Source: Nematostella vectensis
Taxonomy: Eukaryota > Cnidaria > Anthozoa > Actiniaria > Edwardsiidae
DNA length: 64,000 nt
NCBI RefSeq assembly: GCF_932526225.1
Contig: NC_064041.1
Span: forward strand, 7,027,042-7,091,041
Reading direction: 5' to 3'
The notes beneath the pieces are model-generated. The model did no database searches and had not been told where the DNA came from. It worked only from the letters and a program-made list of their open reading frames with translations. The position numbers and the translations under genes are program-made. Shown here one piece after another: positions 1-11,900 of the stretch (its first letter is position 1; every line of letters begins with the position of its first letter).

Positions 1-70
1 ATAGCCCGAAAACCCGTTCTACCTGCCTTAAATAGGCGGCCCTTGATTTACCTCACGCCTGTGTTCATAC

Positions 71-3000
71 CTTCAGCATAAGGCTCGAAGGACAAGACTA
101 GAGATGGCGTCCCACCACTTGCCGCGTGATACACACCAAGCTGATTCGCTGAGTCAATACAAAGCTTGCGTTACATAATAAAAGTCCTTCAGACAACATT
201 ATTGCTGTCTTTTAAGAGCCTTTTTGTCATCCATCGCAAGTAAGATAATAAGAAAGCGAGTACATTCGAGCATTGTTCGATTTTTTGAGCGCTTTAAAAA
301 TAGAGGAACAATTCGAGCAATAGCTTAATCTAAAATTTTGAAACAGACCGCCATCGTAATAAAAACTTTCGGCAATGCAAAGGCATTCAGTTTAATCAAG
401 TATTAGAACATGTTCCTACAAATAGAATTATCAAAATGAATAGATTCAATGAATATTCACATGGAAAGAAGGAGCAAGGCTCAGTGAAATTCTTTAAACA
501 AACAGCCAACAATACATATACTTATCTCTCACCGGTCCAGATGTCGCCCGCGTTACTGGTCAGCTGAACTAGCGGCTCAAGTACAGTGTAGGTCTGCTTG
601 GTCAGCGGTACAAACGGGATCTCTAATCCGATTATGAGTGATGGGCTATCTCGCGTGACTTTCCACTTCCGGTTAGGCAGCGATGTCCATTTCACACCGT
701 TGTCCTTGCTTCTCATATACTTTTGCTGGAATGACAAGCCATACAAGATCTGCTCTCTCGGGTCATAGGCGATGATGTTTATCACTTTGGGAAATATCGC
801 TGGAAAAAAGAGAAAGAGTACTGAATAAAAAAGGTGCAAAATTAATAAAAGTTATACGCTCTCCTTGATCGTGTATTCTAAAGAGTATCAATTTGGACTT
901 ACGATTCCAGCCAGTTCCGCCATCCTTGCTGTATAAACAGTGTGGCTTTTGTCTTTTTATGTTTTTGAAACAAAAAAATTTATCAATTAATGTTACAATT
1001 GAAGAGGATAATAAGAAAAGATGTTGATAACGACCCAAGATAAAGATGATGATACGATGACAAACGATAATGATGATGAAGATAACAAAGATGATGATAA
1101 AGATGATGAAGCCGATGACGACAATCACGATGACACCGATCAATAAATATACATAGAAACGTCATCCGTACCTTGGCGTTTCAGCTTTACAAACAAACAT
1201 CTCATTGGTTGATTTCTTCAGCAACATTGAACGAAGCCAGACGCTAGGCGTTTCTGAGGGAAAAAGAGTATCAAGATAAGAACGAAAGCAAAAAGCCTTT
1301 GGAACCTAACCTAAATTCACCACTGCACAACAACCGAATCACCATCCCAGTCCCTAGCGTTTTTCGGGTTCCAGACCCTCTTCTCCCAAGACCAACTACA
1401 GGAATTCCAAAAAGAACGAGTGGCTATGCTGTTATGGATGTTGTCGTCGTTATTGTTAGTTTTCCATCGTCCGTCTACGTCGTTGTTCCGTCCTACGTCT
1501 AATTTATAAGTTTATTACCAGTCTCCCCGTCCACGTGACCGTATAGTTCAACTCGCATGCACGCTCTTTGACTACAGGTCCTGGGTTCGAATCGGACGTA
1601 TTTGGCTGTGAGGGGCTTGAGAAGCTTGTGCTTAGTTGACAAGTTTTCCACGAAGTTTCCGAGAAAGATCTTTAAGAGAAGAGAAACATCAGAAGCAATT
1701 GATAAAAATAAGTTAAGACATTTCTTTGAGTTCTCTGATAAAAATCTTACCACCCCCGAAAAAGAGAAAGGGTATTTTTGTATGCCTTTGCAGTATCTCC
1801 ACGGGACGTTTATTGTCGGAATTGGCTACAAAACAGAGTGATCTAGCTTATGCTTTATAGTTTTGTCTACAAATAGCACTTCTATTGAGAACCGAAAGTG
1901 GACCTTCGGCCGTTGTGTGGGGGGTGCGTTCGCACCCCCTGCACCCCCCTGGGTACGGGCCTGTGTAATCAGCTACGTTATCATGTAAGTTTTTATTCAG
2001 TTACATGAAACCGCACCTTTGTGTTACCATTCTGTGAAAATTGGATCCAGGCTACCCCGTCCAGACTTGTCGAAAGTGAATAGGAGTTTATTCCACGAAA
2101 AACTCCCGTTGTTCCGTGCAAGCCTTGAGTCTCAATCTACGAATGCATAAAATGCTCTTTTTAGGAATGTAAATCACGTGAATTCAGTCAACTCTCGCTA
2201 TTTCGGACACCCTGCCTCAAGACTTTAATTTGGTGCCGGAAATGGCAATCTTGTTACTATGAGCACATTTTGATTCTTCTGCATTTTAGAACGCATCAGG
2301 ACTAAAAGAGAAAAATGTTTCTGCTATCTGAGCCTCGGCATGTTCTCAGCATGTTCTCAGCAAATCTCAGGCTGGACGCTTTTATATAAAAAAATGTTCT
2401 TATAAAAAAAAGTGTAGCAATAATAAGGTTGTTACTAAGAGCACAATTTGATTCAACATTTTAGAGCGTATCAGGACTTAAAATAAGAAAAAAAACCCGG
2501 CTATCTGAGCATCAGCATGTTCTTAGCATGTTCTTAAAATTTGATAAAATCTTAGGCTGGAAATTTTTTATAAAAAAAGGTTCTTATAAAAAATAGTGTA
2601 TTTAGTAAATAAACCCCTTCTGGCGGCTGGGATATCGGCGGATAATGTCCAAGGATGAGAAATGGTACGAAAAATAAACAGTTAGCCGAGAAGCTAAGCT
2701 TCGAAGGAAACTGTGAAATGTTGAGGACCATTTCTCATCCGCGGACCTTATCCGCCGATATCTCAGCGAGACAAAGAAGGGGTTTATTTATTTTTTATCC
2801 CAGTCACTACACTGGAAATGCGAAAAGTGTATTCTACGCGCGTTGACGTGCACTAGAATTTTTTGCCATTCGCGAAAGATAACAATCCATGCAACAAATT
2901 TTTTTCATTAGAGCAAAAACTACAAGCTCAAAACTTGCATTTTAACTGATGGATTTACGCCTAGACTATTTTCTTATTGTTCTGCTGAGAGCTGGAATAG

Positions 3001-6000
3001 AAATTGAAGCAAAAGTTTTCAATTTTGAAATGTCTTCTGCGCGCCCGCTGACGTGCACGGGAATGACGCCATGAGCGCGCGCTGTTGTGAAGTTCTTTGT
3101 CATAGATTTTTCTTTCCCGTTTCAGGATAAATTCTATCTAAAAAAATACATTTGATGATAGTTCTATAAAAGAAATGAAACATTCTTTCTGTGCCTTCAT
3201 AGCGTTTTGAAAACCATGGTGTTTTTTTGAGGAGTTATTGAGCAGACGAAAAGCAAGTTTTGACTGCACAAAAATGTTCACAGGACAGATATCACTTTGC
3301 CTGGACGTTATCGACTGTTATTTGTCCTGTGAAAATGTGCACGTGACCCGTATTGACCAATGAGCGCGCGTGAAAATTCATCACTGAAATATAAAACGAT
3401 ATAATGTTGCGTATGTTCTTACATCGTAATGCCCAATAAGGCGCTACGTATATTTGTCAACATTTTTAGCCTAGGAGAATGTGAGGTGTTGTTGCATTCT
3501 CTACAGCACCATAATGACCTCAACTATCTGCCATGTCTTCGCAAGGTCAATCTGCAAAAAGACAGACGGATCACAGGTCAACGCGCACCACCCTCCACCG
3601 GCGTCTGACGTGTCGAGTCTCGCATGTTCTGGGCCATGCATGGCATCGAGGATGGACGGGGATGTAAACTGGGGGTCTGGGACGGCTGCCCGCGATGACA
3701 CACCAATAGCAGAAGGTTCTAAAATAATGTAGAGGCCCTATGTTAGGTCTTAACTCGGCAAGCCTTAACACGTGTTTCCTTACTTCCCATCGGCTGGCCG
3801 GGAAAGCATTCCAGTAAAAATGGTATACCACCTCAATTCCGGTTTTCAAGTTTTAAAATATTGTTGATGTCCGAGTTATTAATTTAGTTACCTCCGCCGT
3901 GGCTTGTTTTAGCGTTACATGCGTACACCTCCAAACTATAGTTGTACTCAGAACTGGAAAGCGGCCTATAAGGGGGTAGAAGGACCCGGATATAACGACC
4001 CCTGGCAATGGTTTTCATCACTATGGCAACGTTCACGTAATCAGGACTGGTTCCTTGGAAAAGCTGCAAAAGGAAAAACAAATGAAATAGTAAGTCTAGC
4101 CCCGGGCGTTCTGATCTGTGATAGGTAGAGGTTCGGACGTTGCACAAGCTTGTCCCAGACCCCATGCTTCCTCACGGTCTATGTAGCATTGGCACAGGGG
4201 CGTAGCCAGGGGGGTAGCCTAGGGGGGCCGCCCCATCCCCCTTAAGCTGCGAAAAATACAGTAAATGTAAGAGACATTATTTAAAATACAGGAGAAAAAG
4301 CCTGAAAAGTCCCTTTTGGGCCCCCTCCTGTTAAAAATCCTGGCTATGCCGCTGGGCCAACCCTGTAAAAGCGCCAGTGACTAGACTGTATAATATCAAG
4401 AAAATTTAGCCAAAAAATTGTCGTTTTTTTTTTTTTGCCTAACGCGGTCATACCATATAAGGAGACTAATATATTCCTTATTTGGAAAAAAACTACTGAT
4501 TATTTTTAAGGTTGCCGTACTGCAGGTGCTTCGTTAACTTTATGACTTGTAATCAAAAGGGAAAAACAGTGACTGTGACCATCTCTAGTCAATGGAGAAA
4601 GTATCTAAAAAACCTAAGATTCCTCGGTACCAGACCCCCAAAACTTTTTCTTCATAGTTAAGGGCTAACAGACAAAAATAATGATGGATCTTGACCGCCA
4701 AAAATCTACACCCATGTCACATTTGGGGACAAGCAGTCTTTTTTATAAAATATTTGATCTCGAGATCATTTTTTTCTATGTGGTAGGCGTAGTTGTACTT
4801 CCAATCATGTGACGTCATCGTGCGCAACCCGAGATAAATAAATGTGAAGTATTTCGGATCCGAGCGTGTAATTGTCTTATTTTGCGGTCGCTGAAAACCG
4901 GGCCGTAGCATGGTGTTGGGCACAGGGGGCACGTGCTACCCCTATATCTACCCCAAAGTTATATGGGAATAACCAGGAGGAGCGTGGCTGTGCCCCCCAA
5001 CATTTTCTTAATGGTTCTGTATTGCCCACCCCCCACCCCCCACCCCTCCCAATCTTACGTGGCCTGCTACGGCTCTGGGAAAGCGCCTGACGCTCGAGTA
5101 TGAGTGATATTACCGTGGGCAATTTATTATTCGGTGAAAGATTGGATAAAATCATTACAAGATCTACATCTGCGTAGAAACTTCTAACCCCCTGAAAAGA
5201 AGTCAGCCCCACAAATGCTTCGGTGTATTTAACAAAAGGTTAAATCACATTCTTACTTTTATTAGGAACTCAAAACATGCACAAAGTGCATTAAGAGTCA
5301 TTGAGAGGACAGAAAAACAAAATTGTGTTGGAACTCATCCCAAAAGCAACTCTTATACTTAAGTATTTTAGCCCTGTGTAGTTAAAATGCAGGATTAGGG
5401 GAAGGAGGTGACTCCTAACGTTTAGGGTATAAACTCACTGCTATCCCTAAGGGGGTGTTCAAACTTTTCCCTCTTCTGCTTTCTTATGAATGTAGTCAGG
5501 ACTGAAATTCAGGAAAACTGACAATGTGCTTGTTTTTTAGTTCTTGTGGGGCAGAAATCAGTGTGTGTATTTTCTCACCTTCCCTCCCTCTGTGAGATTT
5601 GGCAACTAGCCACCCCTTACTCTCCCTCCTTCCCAGAAATAAATATCTTAGTGCAGACCAGAAAACGATTATCCACTGGTTCTTCCCATTTACACAATCC
5701 TTCAATCTTTATATTTTTTTTAAAAAAAAAGAAAAAAACCATAAAATTTAAAATCATAAAAGTAACAAAAAAGGCTCTAAATGAAAATCCATATCCAAAA
5801 CATCCAAAACAAGGGACAATTTATTTGGTTGCTTTACCATTCAATATCCTATATAGTACATACGCCTATTTCTAAAAACGCTGTCAGTGCAAACGGTTAA
5901 CAAAAATGGCAGTTCTACAACCGAAAGAACCCATGGGTCCCAATTTATTTGGTCCAAATTCAGAAACATATAAATAAAACATGACCATTAAATGCAATTA

Positions 6001-8878
6001 ATATATGGTTCTGACATATCGCCTGAGTTTATTGGCCAGCTTTATTTTTAAAAATAATAACTACATTTAAGCACATTTCTATTGTAGAACTGCCATTTGG
6101 CATAGGTGTATACATTATCAAATTAAATATCAACAGTTTCAATGGTGTTGTTGAGTCTGGATCTTTCAGCTGCAAAAACAACCTTATGACTTCTCAATGA
6201 GTCCTTGATTCCAGTAAGGATCAAGGACTGATCATTTGAACTAACAGACTTAATAAATGCATCAATCATGAAAAAGTCAGCACCACCATGTCCTCTTAGT
6301 CTTGTGCTTGCAGGTACAGTTTGATCAGGAAATATTTGGTCTCCTTTGCCGGTAGTGAAATCAAAGACTTCAATAGGGCCATGACTCGATCCATCCCACC
6401 TCAGTTCTCCTTTGGTCCCACAAATTCTGGTCTCTCGCCGCATGTCCTTGGTGAAAGCATTCATGGTGAAACTTGCAGTGGCTTCATTTTCAAACTCCAT
6501 GTTTACAACTTGGTGGTCCACAACATCGTTGTCACATTCATAAACACATTTTCCATAAGGACCAGATTTCAATGTTTCTGTCAGTGCATGTCTATAACCT
6601 TTGGGATGATCCTCAACATCACAGACAACAGACATTGGCCAATGAGGGATTTCTCTAGGACTCAATCTATCAAGGTAGATTTTCTTAGCTGAATAGGGGC
6701 ATAATCTCTCAACTTCTTCAGGACAAGAGAGACATGTTTGACCTGCTCCTTTCGGCTTCTGGTCTTGTCTAAAATGCTTTAAGCTTCCAAAACTTTGAAT
6801 TTTGTTACACTTTCTGTCCCCCATCCAAAACATTATGAGATCGATATCATGACAAGACTTTGCCATCAATGAAAATGTTGATGTTTTTACATTTCTCCAA
6901 TTACCTCTAACAAAACTGTGTGCAAAATGCCAGTAGAGGATATTTTCTCGATGATCAACAGTGACAACTTCCCCAATGTAACCTTGATCAATGATTTCTT
7001 TGATTTTCAAAACAGGTGGGAAATATCGGAGGACATGGCATACCGCAAGGATCACATTAGCCTTTTGACAAGCCATTGCAATTTCTTCACATTCCTTTTC
7101 TTCAACAGACATGGGCTTTTCAAGCAGAATATGATAGCCCCGGGAAGCAAATGAAACAGCAGGACCACAATGAAATTGATCCTGGGTGCATATAAATACA
7201 CAATCTGCAATTCTAGTTCCCTTTGAAGACAATTTAACCCAATCATCCACGATCAATTCCTCATTGGTTAATCCTGACATTCGAGCAATTTTTTGTCTCC
7301 TTGACTTAATTGGGTCTGCAACTGCAACAATTTTTAATCGTTGAGGACATTCTAGAGCATAGCTTGAATAATTCTGGCCTCTGTTTCCACATCCTACCAC
7401 AATGGCAGTAACTTGTCTTGTCTCAGATTCCATTGTCCCTCTTGTTACAGCTGTTGGTCAAGAAAAGGATTTCTATGTAATAATAGCAGTAATAAAATGC
7501 TTCTATATATCTCAAATGGCTTTCAAGAATAGACCCAATTTATGGAGAAATTTAGAAAGTTGAGATAATAGTCAGCAGGGCAAACTGCTGACAAACTGAC
7601 TGACACAATGAAAGAGAGGCTTTGGGAGGTCAGATTTGTTTAAAGAAAGGTAATCATGCTACCATTTTATGCTCGCGCACTACTTCTAGTAACTCAAAGA
7701 ATCCATTTCCATCGGCTAATTCCAGGAAGTAACTGTCCTTATTTCTACTTTCTACTTTCGACTTTAATCGTGCATGGTTATTTTAAAGTTTCCTTGCAAA
7801 CAGACCCTATTTTTCGATGTATATAAAAACAAAGTGAGTGGTTGATCGGCATTCTTTAAAGCCGTCTTACTGATATTTGTAGCTTTTTTTCAAATTCCAT
7901 CAGTGTGGCAGTAGATGGCAGTGGGTATAAAGCATAACAGAAAAACCTAAAATCAGCTGCGAATCCAGTCCCAAAAGGGGGGGGGGAGCAAGGGTTAAAA
8001 AAGGGAGGGCTGGATTCATTGTTCTTCCGTAGATTTCCCTATATTTCTTGTTATTTTTGAGCCAAATATCTGACCAAAGGGGAGGGGGGGGGGGGGCTGG
8101 GAACCGTTCGGCCCGCCCCTAGATCCGCCCCTGCAAAATAAAGGTTTTTTAAAAATCAAAACTTGTTCTCAAGTTGGCTAATTTTGTTTTGGTAGCCACA
8201 AGACAAATTTTATTGACAAGATTTCAACATTATAGGAACATCTTATAGGAACGTCTTTAAAATGGTGTTGTAATGGTTGCTGATGTAAAAGTATAAAAAA
8301 GAGAGAGAATAAGAGATCAGGGTTTGACTCGATATTCAATAAGGGATTTGAATTGGTTCCAAAAATCATCAAGTATCAGCGGACCATTGTTCACTTCTTG
8401 ATGCTAGAAGGCGAAAGAAGAAGAAGAGCAGCCTTTTGTCGACGGTGAAGCGGAAACAAAGAGCAGTCGTTGGTTAAAACTTACCCAAAGCCGAGAATGA
8501 CAGCCTGATAATCCAGCTTCGGGAGGAAGAAAAATTGCCAACTGTTTCTTCCTCGTGCCCAGGCGCTTGACCGAGCCAAGCATTCTCGCAAAAAGGCCAT
8601 GGAAAGGACAAAAGAAAAAAAAACGCGCCGTCTTCTGTTGTAGCCACCAAGCTCTCTATTTGTCTCTATTGATATATTAAGGTGAACAATATACGAAATA
8701 CGTGAAAATAATTAAAAAAAAAAGAAACATCTTAGTTTAGAATTTCCATCTCAACGGTATTAAAACGAAGTCAATGGTAGGAAACTGATTTGGATCATCG
8801 GTCACGTTTCGTCCTTAAATCCACACTTTTTTATCGTAAATCTCGCTCAAATCACGCTGACATTCTGTTATTGGCTGC

Positions 8879-8933
<55 letters not shown>

Positions 8934-11900
8934 ACGAAGAAACCGTTGTCGTTTTAGGAGTCTGGTACCGAGGAATTTTAGTTTCTCTTTAGAGGCCTTC
9001 TCCATTCATTATAATGGTTACAGTCACTGTTTTTCTCTTCTGGATACAATTCACAAAGTTTGCGAACCACCTGCGGTGCAGCAGCCTTAAAAATGACAAG
9101 AATCGTGCAGGTTTTCCAAATAAGGAATATATTAGTTTCCTTATATGGAAGTGACCGCGTCTGGGAAAAACGACAATTTTTGGCTAAATTTTCTTGATAT
9201 GCATCATCATCATCATCATCGTCATCGTCATTATTATTATGATTATTGTTGTAGTTGTTCTTGTTCTTGTTGTTGTTATTATTATTATTATCAGCATATT
9301 ATTTTGAAGATTCTTTTTAATGAGAAATGACACACTTCTTGGTCACCAAGGGGGGTTGCGCGCGCACCCTGCGCACGCACGCGCCTGCTTCATGGCAACT
9401 TCTAGCTAGCCTAGCAAATCAGTGTATAATTACATATCTTTTGCTGTCGTGTTATAAACAATTTGACAGCAAACTCAAGAATATGTGAATACGCGCTATT
9501 CCCGAACCTTGGCGGTCGCGATACAAACGAATTTTAGCGTTATACTAATATCGACATATCACCTCCGTTTTCTGAGACTTCTCTCGCAGCTTCCAGGAGA
9601 ACCCATTTTTGCTGACAGATATTTTTGGTGCACTGCTTGGAATAGTGTTATCCTTTGGCACACCGCTTAGCACGGCCTGAAAAAAAGAAAATGGCTACTT
9701 TTATTAAATATAAACCATTTGAAAGTCCAGGTGAGTACCGTTAGTTGTTGATTGTTTATCGGTTTTGAGTTTTGGTTGTTTAATATTTTCAGCATCAAAA
9801 CGAAAGAGGCCCTGGGAACGAGATGGTCAGTCTGTAGGTCGGTATGCTATCGGTTTGTCTGTAGGTCGGTTTGTTTCAGGTAATTCGGTTTTTATAGGGC
9901 CAGTTTGGTTGCACTCGGTCATTTCCGGTTTTGGACTGTTCGGTTTGTAGATTTGTTGGTTAGATACAATACAATAATCTTTGAATAGTCTTTATTCTAA
10001 AAGGGCTGGCACATTATATAATCAAATCGTTTTTTTTTTTCTTACCAAAGGCTCATGGACTGGACGGTTTATAGATTGTTTAGTCATCTGACTGTTTGGT
10101 TATACAGGTCACCTTGTAAAAGGTCGGTTTTCTGGTTTGATAGATAGCCATATTACTTGGCATATGAAATATATGACAAAGACCTGATATACTCTGGAAT
10201 CACATTCAAAATCTGAAATGGCTCTTGCCATAAGAAAATGGTTCTTTCCATAAGAACATGGCTCGTGGCTCTTGCCATAAGATGTGGCTCTTACCATATG
10301 AACCTCTCTGATCATTCTTAGGTCCAGCTGTACATAGTTTTGTGACATCAAGAGCGTAGAGCTGATGTGCTTCAATAACGTCAACGGTACCCACCCAGGG
10401 GTGCTATGTAACCTCGCCATGTGTGCCGACGTGTTAGGCAGCAATGATGTCACAGTTATTTGACTATCTTTGATTTTTCCGCTCTCCATTCCGAGTGCTT
10501 CGAAGTCATTACAACCTGAATAAAAACAGGATTTTAACCCTATTCAGACCGGGGGGGGGGCTTTTGAGGCCCCCAGCACCTTTGATCTGTAATAATTTTT
10601 GAACTAGTAGAGCTAGAGCATTGAAATTTGATGACTTTTTCTAAAATTTATCTGGGATCAGTTTGGTGTAAACCAAAATTTTGATATGTGTACCCTGGTA
10701 ACCATAGCAACCAAGTTTTGAGGTTTAATGAAAATTAGGCGAAACGCTTTAAGTCGTTAAGATCAACTATACATACGACGTGCTCAACGTAAATCCATGT
10801 CATATAAACGTTTTATAACAAGTTTTGAAAAAACAATAAAAATGTACGTCTCTATTTTAGGGAGAGAGGGGCGGTGGTTTTTTGTCAATTGACACGAAGA
10901 TTGAATATTGTCAAAAAGCTTTATATTTTGCCACCCAGTTTTATTGATTAAAATAAAAAAAACTTTCATTAAATCCAAGATGGTGGGTCCAAGATGGCGG
11001 ATGCTGATGTCACATAATTATAAAAATCGCTGGGTTTTTTAACTAACATCTAAATTTGGCAAAATCTTTTTCAAATTCCTCTATGTTAAATAAAAAAAGT
11101 AGAAAAAACATTTTTGGGAAAGATTTAAATTATTACTTTAATTAAGAGTCCAGGTGCAAACTTATGCTATATTAAAGGTACCATGCCAATCATAATAATA
11201 TATGTCTACTATAATATATGTCTACTATTATGTCATCGTAATATATGTCTACTGCAAGATAATAAGATTATCGAAAAAAGACATGCAGAAATACACATCT
11301 TAAAAAAAACAGAAATATTGCCCGTTTCTGCTCACTTAAGTGACGTCATCGTCATTTTTTAAGAATATCGGTCGCTTTTTGAACTGATTAGGAAAGGTTT
11401 CGAAAGATAGGCTATTTATAACCATATGTCCTTAAATGACACGTTATCATGACGTGATATTGTGGTGCTATGGCAACACCATATATCATTTTGTTCCTCT
11501 TTGTCAGATAATGATTCTTTGAAAATTTGGTCATAATAGCTCCAATGGTTCAAAAATTACGGATGGGGGCAAAAGAGCCCCCCCCGGTCAGAGGAAGCCT
11601 CAAAAAGCCCGGTCTGACTAGGATTTATAGAAAAAAAAGTTCGATTTCGAAGATTGCCAAACGAGGCATAAAGGCCAGTTGCCCTTAACCTGATCCTCTC
11701 ATGGTCGCCAAAAAGTGGATCATATTTATTAAGAGTTGTCAAAAATACTATCCTTTTTTCCGTATGATCTATCCGAAGTTATGAATATAGGCCCATCAGC
11801 CACCCCTTTCTAGAAGTCCTGCGAAGCATCCTCGGGGACCCAGGGCGTCGCGGAGGTCGGGCACACAGGGAGCGCGCGAGAAAGAAAGAGGATTTTTCTA

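Noticed and set aside
1561-1600. tRNA-like B box (GGTTCGAATC) on the plus strand
   Set aside because: No matching acceptor stem or A box; the bases are part of a discoidin exon on the minus strand (RFEPRTC).
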